Numbered from the stretch's first letter, positions 26,601 through 34,093 are shown. The stretch is 64,000 nucleotides of DNA from JAAXKN01 sp036261625 (GCA_036261625.1 DATAKL010000010.1:1-64000), one strand, 5' to 3'. The notes: generated by a model from the letters alone, not told the origin. Numbers and translations: made by a program.

Positions 26601-27690
26601 AGGCATCTATCTTGGCTGTAGTGCCGAGGGATCTTGTGGTGCCGTTGGTCCCGATGTTCTTCTTACTCTGCAGTACCAGATTGCTATCATTATCAAAGTA
26701 CATGTAGCACTGCATCGAGCCGGCCAGAAGCTTAAGGGCTCCGTAAGGATCTGTGTTAAATGGCTGGTCAAATATAAGCTGTTCAAAGTATTCCAAGGGG
26801 ACAGGGAATTCAGCGCTCCCGGTCCTGTTTACCACTGCGGAATCCGGCCACTGCTTTTTAAGCAGGGCACTTATAAACTTTATTCCATCGTATCTTAAAA
26901 GAGTAAGTGTGGGAGCACTACCATAGTAAAGCGTTGACATTGCATAGACACCAATATCCTGGCTGTAGACTGCAGCAGAATATTTTTTCATCTGCACTTC
27001 ATTGTCATACTTTACGATGGTACTGGTGGATTTTACAGCCGGATAAAGCACACATTCAAGCTGATTATTGCCGGCACCAAGATTGATAATTTTACTGGAG
27101 AGAATAAGGTGCTTCGTATTGTCAACGGGATGGACCCAGACCATACCCCTGTTGAGCGGCCACAATGATTCACTTGTGGATATAGCAGTATAGCTGCCTT
27201 CACTGGCCTTGAATCTGATATCCAGATATGTGACTCCGGATCCAGCGATGAAGGAGTATTCTACCGCGTGAGTGGATCCTGCCGGCGTTACACCTTCCTG
27301 ATATGTCCTGGCGTTCTCTATCTCCAGAAGCGCCATGGCGCTAAGCTTGTCTTTTACGGTTAAGGACAGAGTATTGGAAAGTTCAGGCTCATCGTTGCTT
27401 CCGAAGTCGGCCATGCCTTCAAAGAGTTTGCGCTGCTGTCCTTTGCTATTCGGGCAGTATATCTCAAACAAATATCTCTGAACTGCAGTAAGATCTTTGT
27501 TAAAGGCAGTATATACCGGATTGCCGGATTCCTTCCACAGTACCAGGCCTGCATCATCATACACTACGGCGCCAGCTACACCGGCTTTGTCAGCCTCAAC
27601 TCTTTTGCTTATCTGGGGTGGAGTTATAAGAAAATCACTCCAGTCTTCCCATGCACCGTTCGGGTAATCCTTAAATCTTAGCTTGATCAT
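20677..27690 (-). CDS. Giant tail tip/fibre protein (2337 aa)
   Basis: Largest gene of the prophage, overlapping the tape measure stop by 4 bases. The N-terminal ~530 residues look like a tail-hub or tip domain (starts MIKLRFKDYPNGAWEDW). A Gly/Ser linker near 530-550 (SSPSGGSSSGGGSGTS) leads to a long repetitive fibre with DRHSHGNIAELNSID and many beta-strand repeats of the 'GSITSN / GIGTS' kind seen in fibre shafts. Two carbohydrate-binding-like beta-sandwich modules follow: one near residues 1510-1660 (KNLISNSSLKAADFSKEAIW.. through WGWQLEEGSVVTPYQST) and one near 2130-2290 (VNQSFESALSTGWTTS.. to IALDNVKISVYDK). The C terminus ends GTSWLRLVTA. Probable receptor-binding device. Confidence 0.8.
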   Translation of the reverse strand: MIKLRFKDYPNGAWEDWSDFLITPPQISKRVEADKAGVAGAVVYDDAGLVLWKESGNPVYTAFNKDLTAVQRYLFEIYCPNSKGQQRKLFEGMADFGSNDEPELSNTLSLTVKDKLSAMALLEIENARTYQEGVTPAGSTHAVEYSFIAGSGVTYLDIRFKASEGSYTAISTSESLWPLNRGMVWVHPVDNTKHLILSSKIINLGAGNNQLECVLYPAVKSTSTIVKYDNEVQMKKYSAAVYSQDIGVYAMSTLYYGSAPTLTLLRYDGIKFISALLKKQWPDSAVVNRTGSAEFPVPLEYFEQLIFDQPFNTDPYGALKLLAGSMQCYMYFDNDSNLVLQSKKNIGTNGTTRSLGTTAKIDASGKYFWDKIADGVSINVKSWVMQNGETITGKAQLGKTKPGSTAPIKPKNGISRDVLATDSSINTQDALNAYALQVAEDDMNFYGLRHGLKRAKLDLDDNILGVDEDPTSGWDILDNIVIDGASYFWPRMSYDLVKKTLDVDFVGVQGHEYVPGQVSVPYGDNSAPSGSSPSGGSSSGGGSGTSYDTRYWSGSAVGLDALLGRQSLGLDNIANLGTGAVSTAEFNYLAGLTGNIQGQLNTLNADRHSHGNIAELNSIDQNLSKLNSVEFAGLTANGDNNGIFAGQDLGFAKKAGAIAQLVAGSGKDFIFSKLGNAVVNAANLAAGTLTELMRLTTAGALIVLGSITSNAAQGTAPFVVSSTTQVNNLNAELWNGHKFSDFLNQAVRTDSSPTFVNLTTGPIGIGNSNEIWGRQSSGLYLNYRNYAGDTSTAFSDFSIYNGKAAAIVTFTGSTKVSKFYGDIDASATLYFRNNIKTINKAGTAWLDVFARNTSGTEALIDLSNIGTISAVSTTLSGNIVANGSGDNAFLSQVSIGQTTTSIGKLYISGSSSGYVDAGIVLRSYNAANNYRGLGTYYYLNTSGTEWYIGSPYTDADTMIIARQTGLAAHNDSTAQKSNALITILSNGYMGLGTSPLAKLHIFGLAHSLPASSGTSQTGHAARFQNNDSGGVLDIGLNATSGAWLQVTNGSNLASVYPLLLNPNGGNVSIGSSVTDYKFNVHMASTGNNTMAIFNNADYTSTNRSAIRVRQAISTTSGYSAFLGVDASTHNLFISQDDIAANHLVITPTGNIGIGAPPLNILHIQKNDAGSHNNRPIFIIENTATGGGYDKRTEIQFTGKDSTDTVRTASIASYAGYLQFSTANNLSANFVLGTGNFYTTQNGIAPFISYGAGAVVNTLILNQGKVAVGFATTDEKLNVNGNAKYWGDIYSDNWNAVDPYLGYYIGRSGSVFSKITATEMHVKSFISDLEFALAGSQIVCKSSTKVYQAFSVGQNLIVEEFEGFTGRVFEDGDFVRLRNQSRTNGGIDVVDIWGTVTYLSRDDANKTQTYAFTKTAGSGTSVLKGSTALDYGVAGNGIYEIVAQGPLGKTPFSQIATFATNPWTDLKIRSRSGDLTGVPTTTYGALKNFGVYTQDFYGEGNVNIVGTLTAGDSNGWGNTFYVGKIKKNLISNSSLKAADFSKEAIWTSNSTSTDVTAPDGSNTTVKASTGTTGNRYYFTMVPAGILGANKTYTLSVWAKVSSGQHLANLCLQDRTNGDYGTQIGCALSTTWQRFSITKKFGNLTPDGNTLMGFVNPDVNMTIYTWGWQLEEGSVVTPYQSTDNGTPYGNGYGMWSIAGGFGGTIQNPAISLSDYGLIVRKQGYTPGWRNAGTVSIGWYGDTEWGIKGRDTSGNATFDLGDTNQIAGWAFNNVQFTGGLLVMHKDGKIYAGKGSADDVTSTGFYFDRDNIFFGTQYMTSYIKWNSTTGMNIKTALFTLASSNVSIADTSGWFGANNILTYSANQVTLANWIATTDYLYSGNPSYGVLTLKGGAQPCIELWKDELNNISMWYNSDADWGITGNVEMSELFHLGSGTNHIADWNIAYQKLYCNLFELNAGGNAYINIGDSGNGINVTTIGRYLYGGNGIGWHTVNSGIAATDSNADLIFELSSARRVISGFGFDKTKFYKDIDANNGVRLEASWNGSTGFSGLAVKKNGYDSLMVGDFAMPNLAYSPTDFTSTCIVNQSFESALSTGWTTSISTGSVSRVTSGGIGTPVTPQEGSYFFRTTAESAGSGFAYNFYAQQDLSSPASLLGKHVVVSVQYNTINWSYGGSDAATDYPYLMLELINQNGTIAYKNIFTGSGSGWRALTLDALIPSDSTYVRLKISGGSDTSTHYAYWYDIALDNVKISVYDKSYSYITPGSFNFYSGPMNFFKMDPTGRMSMGLSSLTVNGDNVSAYRGEFTGGSTPANPKAGNWYTSGNYVYLYNGTSWLRLVTA

Positions 27691-30515
27691 CCTTGTTGAT
27701 TCCTGTAATAAGAGTCTGTTTTAAGGAAAGCTTCCCGGTAATGCTGTTCCCCGATAACTGCGGGTAAAGGATTTTCCAGGAAGCGGGCGAAGTTTGTATT
27801 CAGCTGCTTTATTTCCTTCATCAGCCCATTATCTGCACCAGATGCGCCACCGGCCATATTTATTCCATCCGTACGGGCTTTCATAGCTGTTACGGCCTGA
27901 AGAACAATCATATTCTGTGCGGCAGAATAATTCTGGAAAGGATCTTCCCCGGCGTTCATCATTTCCAGCTGGGGAAGATACTTCTGTGCTGCATTATGCT
28001 TTACAACAAATTCAGGTCCTTCCTCATTCAGCCAGGCCAGCTGCTCACCACCGGGGACAAGGCCGCCTTTGGCAAATTTTGGAATCAGCTTATTCAGCAA
28101 CCCCTGTATTGCAAGGCCTGCCGCCGGTGCCAGCACAAGAGCAAGAGGACCCGTAGAGGCTACAATGCTTCCTACATAAGTCATTACTGCCTGGGCAATT
28201 ATAGCCATGATATTCTGTCTGGCCTGTTCCTTTATCTGATCTCCCAGCTTTTTGGAAGAATCATACTGACTGGCCCCGGCCTGCATCATCTGCATCGTGG
28301 CTTCTTTTCTTGCAGCAGTCTCACCCTTAATAATATTTATTCTCTCATTCGTAGTATTCCGCGTACGCTCAAGGTCCTGCAGCTCAGCCTCTGTCTTTGC
28401 ATTTCTCATCTGCTCTTCAACATTAAAGAGGGTTGTTTCTTCATTAAGAAGCATCTGGTTGAGCTCAGCCTGGCTTGAAGTTTTAACCTGTTTCTCCATG
28501 CTTTGAATATCGAGCTGGCTTTTCTCTTCAGCCCAGATCTGGCGCTTCTTTTCCTGCAGATCTTCAAGCCTTTTCTGTTCCTTGAAGTAGGCCTCAGATC
28601 CTTCGAGAGTAACTTTATTCCTTTCTTCAAGAATCATATTCAAGCCGGCCTGAGTTTTCTCCAGCGATTTTACAGCCTCTTCTTGATCCTTCTCGTTCAG
28701 CTCATTAAGAGCATCCTTTATATTCTCATCAAGTTTGTCATTATTGGAGGTCTTGGAACCGCTTCCGCCTGTTGTGTTTCCACCAGTGCCGGAAGGATTC
28801 TGATTGCCTGAGCCTTTAGTCTCATTTACAATACCTCCGGATGATTGAAGAGCATACAATTCTTTTAAACGATCTATTTCATTTTTCAAGGCCAGTGCAT
28901 CATTAGCAACTTTGAGATTGAATTCGGAATCCGTCTTTGTTGCCCAGGTAGAGTATTTGGTATAAGTATCTTCCAATGCCTTGGAAACTTCGCTAAGCTT
29001 TCCATTCTTTACTTGTTCCTCTAGCTTATAAAAGGGAAGTGCCCCGCCGTAATCTTCATTTTTCAGGCCCATAACTTCAAAGTTATTTTCAAGAGCCTGA
29101 AACTTTTCATTTACGGAGATATTCCCTGAGGCAATTTTGTTGTTTACCTGAGCTCTCTGGTATTCTGTCAGCTTTCCGTTCAAAATCCCGATCTCATCTG
29201 CAGCGTTCTTAGCAGCACTTTTAACATTTATAAGTTCTTTGGAATAATCATTAGTTGACTTAATGAGGTCAGGATACTGAATTTTAAGTTTAACTAGAAT
29301 CTCATGCATCCTGTTTTCAGCTTTCTGTCTTTCTTCAGCACTGAGTTTCCCAGATTCAACTTTCTTATTCAGCTCCTCATATTCTCTTGAAAGATCCTGA
29401 ATGCTCTCTTTCTGTTTAATCTGAGTATTAAGACTTTGCTGCATTTGCCTGTTGGCTTCTTCTCTGGCCGCGGCCTCTTTCTTCTGATTTTCAATGGTAT
29501 TTCCATAAGCTTCATTTAGCTCATATAATGCCATCGCTAATCCTGCAGCGGCCACGATTGCAACCGTCCAGGGGTTATACATGGCATAAAGGGCCAGAGT
29601 CTCCATGGCTGACTTAACCCTGGCAATAGATATCGATAAAATATTCTGCGCGGTGGTAAGTCCAACCGTTGAAACTGTATATGCGGCTATGGCTACAGAA
29701 GCCACCTTTATTACAGGAACTATTTTATCTGCATTATCAACAGTGCCCTTTAGGGCAGGGATGAGAAAGTCTTCCAGCTGAGCGGCCACCGGCAGGATCA
29801 TTTCCCCGAACTTTACCTTTGCTTCCTCAGCTGCAACGGCGATCTGTTCTAAGCGGTCTTTACTGTCGGCCTGTTTGGCGTTCACATCGTCGATCGTTTG
29901 TCCGGATGCAATTAAAATAGCCTGGAGCCTTATCTGTTTCTGTGTGTCTGCATCGAGCTTGGTTATCTCCTCCCCATGGGCCTTAGCAAGATCTTTTACG
30001 ATTTCTTCATACTTCGCTTTTTCGATACCCAATTGCTTGAGGCCTTTTGTATTTCCTTCAGTTGCATAGACAATCTTCTGGAAATTTTCTTCAATGGATC
30101 CACCGTATTTATCAGCAGCATCTTCAGCCATATTAAAAAATATAGCCTGATCCTTCATGGTAATTCCAAGATCCGTAGCCTGATTGGAAAGCTTTATGAG
30201 GCCGGCTTCCGTGACCGTCCCTGCAGTGGCCTTGCGAAAGAGCTCAATATCTTCAGCAGATCCCTGGAATGTGCTCCTCAGAACTTCCATTTCAGCGGCT
30301 TTATTCAGCGGTTCCTGGACAAAATCCACAATCTTCTTTGAGAGCTCGAGGGCCTGATTAAAGCCGGTTACAACAATACTCCACTGTTTCAGCTGTTCCT
30401 TGAAAGATTCAGCCTTGGTATAAAGCTTATTTAAGTCCTGGTCGGACTTAACAAACTGGGCATCCAGCTGGCTCCCGTCTGGCCTGAGGCGTATTATGAT
30501 ATCTTCAGAAGGCAT
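27687..30515 (-). CDS. Tail tape measure protein
   Basis: 942 residues. Helical N-terminal part (DLNKLYTKAESFKEQLKQW), a central hydrophobic stretch around 265-345 with two candidate membrane segments (VASVAIAAYTVSTVGLT; PWTVAIVAAAGLAMALYEL), then long coiled coil (about 345-760) and a Gly/Ala-rich hydrophobic segment near 800-830 (IMAIIAQAVMTYVGSIVASTG). This architecture and its place between the tail chaperones and tip protein identify the tape measure. At about 1.5 angstrom per residue it predicts a tail near 140 nm. Its ATG overlaps the stop of the frameshift frame (TAATG). Confidence 0.88.
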   Translation of the reverse strand: MPSEDIIIRLRPDGSQLDAQFVKSDQDLNKLYTKAESFKEQLKQWSIVVTGFNQALELSKKIVDFVQEPLNKAAEMEVLRSTFQGSAEDIELFRKATAGTVTEAGLIKLSNQATDLGITMKDQAIFFNMAEDAADKYGGSIEENFQKIVYATEGNTKGLKQLGIEKAKYEEIVKDLAKAHGEEITKLDADTQKQIRLQAILIASGQTIDDVNAKQADSKDRLEQIAVAAEEAKVKFGEMILPVAAQLEDFLIPALKGTVDNADKIVPVIKVASVAIAAYTVSTVGLTTAQNILSISIARVKSAMETLALYAMYNPWTVAIVAAAGLAMALYELNEAYGNTIENQKKEAAAREEANRQMQQSLNTQIKQKESIQDLSREYEELNKKVESGKLSAEERQKAENRMHEILVKLKIQYPDLIKSTNDYSKELINVKSAAKNAADEIGILNGKLTEYQRAQVNNKIASGNISVNEKFQALENNFEVMGLKNEDYGGALPFYKLEEQVKNGKLSEVSKALEDTYTKYSTWATKTDSEFNLKVANDALALKNEIDRLKELYALQSSGGIVNETKGSGNQNPSGTGGNTTGGSGSKTSNNDKLDENIKDALNELNEKDQEEAVKSLEKTQAGLNMILEERNKVTLEGSEAYFKEQKRLEDLQEKKRQIWAEEKSQLDIQSMEKQVKTSSQAELNQMLLNEETTLFNVEEQMRNAKTEAELQDLERTRNTTNERINIIKGETAARKEATMQMMQAGASQYDSSKKLGDQIKEQARQNIMAIIAQAVMTYVGSIVASTGPLALVLAPAAGLAIQGLLNKLIPKFAKGGLVPGGEQLAWLNEEGPEFVVKHNAAQKYLPQLEMMNAGEDPFQNYSAAQNMIVLQAVTAMKARTDGINMAGGASGADNGLMKEIKQLNTNFARFLENPLPAVIGEQHYREAFLKTDSYYRNQQG

Positions 30516-30823
30516 TACTTATCATTCCCATTATTAAGATTCTTTTTTATGTGCTTTATTCTCTCATTTTCAGCTATGCTTTGTGTGAGTCTTCTTGCCG
30601 TAAATCTTGTCAGCTTACAGCTGCAGTAATATTTTTTAAGGTAATCGAACGCCGCCGGATCGTTATCTACGAGGATTTGTTTGGTGTAATCCCTGAGTTC
30701 AGAAGGGGAGAGATACCTTCCGGGATTGAACTTAAAATCGTCTGAATTGTCTCTATACCTGAAGCAATTGTTCCTTTGTATTGTTCGAGCTGTCTCAGCG
30801 TGGCATTCCGCTTGTACTGAATA
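30515..30823 (-). CDS. Frameshift extension of tail chaperone (gpT-like), no own start codon
   Basis: A reading frame of 102 codons in the -1 frame relative to the gene at 30667. It opens just before a run of eight T (minus strand, 30830-30823) and ends in TAA overlapping the tape measure ATG. From its opening to past its middle it contains no ATG, GTG, TTG or CTG, so it cannot be started independently. The slippery heptamer T TTT TTT is in the correct register (codons 90-92, CTT TTT TTT). A -1 shift there gives a 194-residue product: 92 residues of the G-like protein plus this extension (ends NERIKHIKKNLNNGNDK). This mirrors lambda G/GT. Confidence 0.85.
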   Translation of the reverse strand, partial: YSVQAECHAETARTIQRNNCFRYRDNSDDFKFNPGRYLSPSELRDYTKQILVDNDPAAFDYLKKYYCSCKLTRFTARRLTQSIAENERIKHIKKNLNNGNDK

Positions 30824-31098
30824 AAAAAAAGGTATACGTCCACAATTGCGTCAAAGTCATAGCCCCAGTCCACACTCTCCAGCCCTTCGCCTGTGAGGAG
30901 CTTGGGAAGATCTTCTTTAGCATCCTTAAAGCGGATGTTTATTCCATCGTTATTTGATGATGCAAGCCTCTGGAGTCCTTCAGCGCCGAAGCGGTTTTCA
31001 AGGATCTCTTCAACCTCATCCGAATAACGGCGGGAAGAAAGCTTTACTTCCTTCCCGTCTTTGTCATAAAAAGTGAATTCTTTAGTTCTGTGGTCCAT
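30667..31098 (-). CDS. Tail assembly chaperone (gpG-like)
   Basis: 143-residue unshifted product. N-terminal beta part (KEFTFYDKDGKEVKLSSRRYSDEVEEILENRF), C-terminal amphipathic helix (QYKRNATLRQLEQYKGTIASGIETIQTIL). Length matches lambda gpG (about 140). It contains the in-frame slippery T8 tract at codons 90-92 that allows the -1 frameshift into the extension frame. It lies between the tail tube region and the tape measure, exactly as expected for the chaperone pair that coats the tape measure before tube assembly. Confidence 0.8.
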   Translation of the reverse strand: MDHRTKEFTFYDKDGKEVKLSSRRYSDEVEEILENRFGAEGLQRLASSNNDGINIRFKDAKEDLPKLLTGEGLESVDWGYDFDAIVDVYLFFIQYKRNATLRQLEQYKGTIASGIETIQTILSSIPEGISPLLNSGITPNKSS

Positions 31099-31106
31099 TG
31101 TCCCTT

Positions 31107-31430
31107 CTATGCCTCAGCTTTTTCCGGTGATGTGTTTCTCTTTCCTTTCTTTCCTTCAGCTTCAGCTGCGGCGTCTGCCGGCAGAAGCGTGCCTTCCTGA
31201 AGGCATTTCATTGCACTGATCTCTTTGAATCTGTAGGATGAGCCTTCAAAGGATTTTACAATGGGTTCAGGAATTACTACTTCATAGCCTGAAGGTGTTC
31301 TTTTTATATCACCGATTCTGGTGGAGGCGTAGAAAGCTTTCCCTTCTTCTGTCCTGGCCGTGAAGCTGACATCAGGCCTGGTGTCGGAAGAGGGGAAGGT
31401 AATAACATTGCTAACAAGTTTAATATCCAT
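31107..31430 (-). CDS. Small tail-region protein, unknown
   Basis: 107 residues between the probable tail tube and the chaperone. The first 75 are beta-rich (FTARTEEGKAFYASTRIGDIKRTPSGYEVVIPEP). The last 25 are Ala/Glu/Lys rich and probably disordered. No family recognised. It lies 31 bases after the tube gene and 8 bases before the chaperone gene. A tail-completion or assembly role is inferred from position only. Confidence 0.55.
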   Translation of the reverse strand: MDIKLVSNVITFPSSDTRPDVSFTARTEEGKAFYASTRIGDIKRTPSGYEVVIPEPIVKSFEGSSYRFKEISAMKCLQEGTLLPADAAAEAEGKKGKRNTSPEKAEA

Positions 31431-31461
31431 TGTGTTTTAACTCCCCATTAAATCGTTTTTA

Positions 31462-32409
31462 TTAAAAACCAAATTTTACTGTACCGCCCTTTGTGCCGTC
31501 GTCTGCGACATCTCCGCCATAGGTGGCGCCAGTGAAGAACTGCACCTGGTAGATCGGGATATCCCCCTCGAATGTGATCTTTGTGTAGAAATCATCATCC
31601 GAGTTCTTTACCTCGGGTGAGAGGGTGAGGCATCCGGCATTGAATTCGTAGTCCTCAAAACAGGTTCCGGTTGTTCCTTCACGCCAGAGAATGCTGGGGG
31701 CCATATCCTTATTCAGGATTTCAAGGATCTTTGATATTGCTGCATTCCTGCCGGTGATGCTTAAGGTAGCAGTAAGGTAGCTTACCAGATCCTCATTATA
31801 AATAGTCTTCTTGCCGCTTGTCTTAAATACAAGGCTCCGGTCAACAATTTCCCTGGGATCCACAAGGCTTGTGCCTTTAGATGCTTCAAACTTCAGGAAA
31901 TTCGGTTCATGGTACTTTGAGAAATCAGCCCCTTCACCTGTTATACCGGCGACGGAAACTATTCCACTCGGGTCATCCGCAGCATCCATAAAGGTTTTGT
32001 GGGTCGTGTAGTCGAATGCCCTTTCGAGCGCCGGCTTTAAGTATCTTTTATCCGGAGTAATTCCATACTCGAAGCCGATGCCTATACCGTTATTACCCGC
32101 ATATTTGAAGCAATACGGATTCCCGTCTGACTGCGGATTTGTCAGAACCTGTACATCCGCCTTAAGGTTAAGATATCCATGTAAACCCTTAAGCATTTTA
32201 ATTGTCGGCTGAAGGGCTTCGATATCGTATTTGTGATTCATCATATTCCGGAGAGTACGGTTTCTGTAATCTTTGCCCGGCTTAAAAGGTGAAATATCCA
32301 GGCTCCCGGCCCCTCTTAAGCCCAGAGCAAATGCATTGGCATTTGTGGTCCCTAAAGTTCCGGCATCACAAAAGAGGATCTGCTGCAGTCCTGCGACACT
32401 AATGTTCAT
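31462..32409 (-). CDS. Probable major tail (tube) protein
   Basis: 315 residues, no signal peptide, beta-rich with Gly-containing turns. It is followed by the small gene, chaperone with frameshift, and tape measure, the position of gpV in lambda-like genomes. A free-standing gene with its own leader (29 bases before the next gene, 36 after the previous one) fits a highly expressed structural protein. It is somewhat long for a simple tube protein, so a C-terminal decoration domain (about 240-315) is possible. Family not recognised by sequence alone. Confidence 0.6.
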   Translation of the reverse strand: MNISVAGLQQILFCDAGTLGTTNANAFALGLRGAGSLDISPFKPGKDYRNRTLRNMMNHKYDIEALQPTIKMLKGLHGYLNLKADVQVLTNPQSDGNPYCFKYAGNNGIGIGFEYGITPDKRYLKPALERAFDYTTHKTFMDAADDPSGIVSVAGITGEGADFSKYHEPNFLKFEASKGTSLVDPREIVDRSLVFKTSGKKTIYNEDLVSYLTATLSITGRNAAISKILEILNKDMAPSILWREGTTGTCFEDYEFNAGCLTLSPEVKNSDDDFYTKITFEGDIPIYQVQFFTGATYGGDVADDGTKGGTVKFGF

Positions 32410-32445
32410 TGTTTTATCTCCCGTTTATTTAAGAAAAATATCTTT

Positions 32446-33003
32446 CTACTTTATTTTGAAACTTGCGCCGGCTCCTATGTAGAGATCCAGCTGGTTGTGA
32501 ATTACTCCGTAGCCCAGGCCTGCCTGAAGTCCCCATGAAAAGCGGCTCCAGAAGGATTCTTCTTCAGCCACAGGCTGATTTATGAGTCTTTCCTTCCATG
32601 TTATCTCCCGCGTGAAATAGCTCTTGGGATGCAAAGGGATGGGGGAAATGAATTTAATTCTTTCGGTAAGTGAGGAGTCCTGGAAGGTCGTGTCACTTAC
32701 CATAGCAAAACTGTAATTATTCAGCGTGTCCGGATTGTTCCTTTTTTTCTTATCCCGATAGATAAGATCAAGGGCATATTCTTTAGCTTCCTGCCAGAGG
32801 CTGTCTATGTTCACTTTTTCTTTAACCGGTACCGGATAGGCCTTCCCGGGGAGGGTGTCGGTCCTGGTGTTGTAAACAAAGACGGTATCTGCTTTCTGCG
32901 TTTTAAGATCTTTCTTCCCATCCTTCGACGGCCAGAAGTAATGCCCGGCCGCTCCGGATGCAGCTACAATAAATATCAAGGCCAGTATTTCAGTAAGTTT
33001 CAT
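32446..33003 (-). CDS. Putative spanin-like envelope protein
   Basis: 185 residues. One N-terminal membrane helix (residues 3-24, LTEILALIFIVAASGAAGHYFW), a periplasmic linker with heptad-like charged stretch (about 60-95), and a C-terminal beta segment (FSWGLQAGLGYGVIHNQLDLYIGAGASFKIK) resembling an outer-membrane barrel strand pair. The muramidase stop overlaps its ATG by 4 bases (33000-33003). Single TM plus outer-membrane-reaching end, next to the endolysin, fits a unimolecular spanin that fuses inner and outer membranes at lysis. Inference from topology and context. Confidence 0.6.
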   Translation of the reverse strand: MKLTEILALIFIVAASGAAGHYFWPSKDGKKDLKTQKADTVFVYNTRTDTLPGKAYPVPVKEKVNIDSLWQEAKEYALDLIYRDKKKRNNPDTLNNYSFAMVSDTTFQDSSLTERIKFISPIPLHPKSYFTREITWKERLINQPVAEEESFWSRFSWGLQAGLGYGVIHNQLDLYIGAGASFKIK

Positions 33004-33527
33004 AACTTTGCCTGGTTGAAAAAGTGTTTTAGTTTTTCATCGTACCGGTTCCGCTCAAAGGCGGCGCCGTTGTACATGTTGGCAATGAGCCTGTAATTTA
33101 GTTCCTGCAGGGCCTTCAAGAAGCGGCCGTCCCTGTAGTTCTGGCAGAATAAGCAGAAGTTTTTCACCTGGTTATCTTCAGATTCCTCATAGTCCATGAC
33201 CATGTCATAAATCGATCTATAACCGATGTAGGGGTACTGCCAGCCCATAATCTGGGCAATGCCGTATGAATAGCTCATCAATAAGAGCTCATGGTCATCG
33301 CGCTGCTTAATCCACTTCGGGTCAAGTCCAGGAAGGGCAGGGTGTTTAGGGGAATCTCCGTTTTTTACTTTGGTGAATCCTGAGAATATCCCAGATTCAA
33401 AGCGCTGCTTAATCTTGCCTTTCTCATCAAATCCCTCGGCATTACTCTCGGTCATAAGGATTGCATAAAGGATCCTCCAGTCTATCGAATGCAGGGAGGC
33501 GAAGTCTTTTAATATCTTAAGGTTCAT
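33000..33527 (-). CDS. Endolysin, N-acetylmuramidase-like
   Basis: 175 residues. ILYAILMTESNAEGFDEKGKIKQRFE with candidate catalytic Glu27, followed by MSYSYGIAQIMGWQYPYIGY and NMYNGAAFERNRYDEKLKHFF, matches the N-acetylmuramidase/DUF3380 endolysin pattern (GIAQIMG.., YNG). No signal peptide and no separate peptidoglycan-binding module, so it needs a holin. It sits between two small membrane-protein genes and the spanin candidate, overlapping both neighbours by 4 bases. Confidence 0.75.
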   Translation of the reverse strand: MNLKILKDFASLHSIDWRILYAILMTESNAEGFDEKGKIKQRFESGIFSGFTKVKNGDSPKHPALPGLDPKWIKQRDDHELLLMSYSYGIAQIMGWQYPYIGYRSIYDMVMDYEESEDNQVKNFCLFCQNYRDGRFLKALQELNYRLIANMYNGAAFERNRYDEKLKHFFNQAKL

Positions 33528-33778
33528 TCCTGCTTTCCTTCTGCTTTATTCTCGGGTTTCCCGAAAGTATGTACTGCTGCATTAGCGGCGAAGAACGGGG
33601 CGCCGATCAGCATGAGGCCGGTTGCAAGGGGAGTAAACAGGCCGCCGAATTCTGTTATATTAAACTTATCCCCCTTGAGTATAACGGCCAGCGCAAGTAC
33701 CGCAAGGCAGATAAGAAGGAATGCAGCAACAAGAATTATAAACCCGATGAATTTTCTATTTCCAGTCTGGACTTTCAT
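33524..33778 (-). CDS. Holin-like two-TM protein
   Basis: 84 residues with two membrane helices (about 11-34 IGFIILVAAFLLICLAVLALAVIL and 50-68 ATGLMLIGAPFFAANAAVH) and a charged C-terminal tail (KPENKAEGKQE). Size and topology fit a class II holin. Directly upstream of the endolysin, ATGA overlap. Which of the two TM genes is the holin is not decidable from sequence. Confidence 0.6.
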   Translation of the reverse strand: MKVQTGNRKFIGFIILVAAFLLICLAVLALAVILKGDKFNITEFGGLFTPLATGLMLIGAPFFAANAAVHTFGKPENKAEGKQE

Positions 33779-33797
33779 TTTCTACTCCGGAATTGAT

Positions 33798-34091
33798 TTA
33801 TTTTTTCCTTTTGAGAATTTCTTTTATATCATCCTGGATAACCCCGACATCTTTTCTCAGCTGTCCGGTATTATCTTCAATATTCTGCAACCTGTTGTTC
33901 ACGCTGTCGTTTATCATCTGCCTCACCTCTGTCCTGTCAGGTCTGGAGGCAACAAAGAGAGTGACGGTAATAACCGCCCCAATCAGCCCGATTATAAACG
34001 ATACAAGCCAGCGGACCAGGTCTGTACTGTTTTTTGCGCCGGGGGCGGGGACTAATAAGGTCTGGACTTCTGCAGCTTCTGTGGTTCTCAT
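33798..34091 (-). CDS. Single-TM coiled-coil protein of the lysis cassette
   Basis: 97 residues: membrane helix about 27-48 (WLVSFIIGLIGAVITVTLFVA), followed by a C-terminal coiled coil (MINDSVNNRLQNIEDNTGQLRKDVGVIQDDIKEIL). Could be an antiholin, a holin of the one-TM (class III) type, or an i-spanin-like protein. First gene of the lysis group, 2 bases after the tail-terminator-like gene. Confidence 0.55.
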   Translation of the reverse strand: MRTTEAAEVQTLLVPAPGAKNSTDLVRWLVSFIIGLIGAVITVTLFVASRPDRTEVRQMINDSVNNRLQNIEDNTGQLRKDVGVIQDDIKEILKRKK

Positions 34092-34093
34092 TT

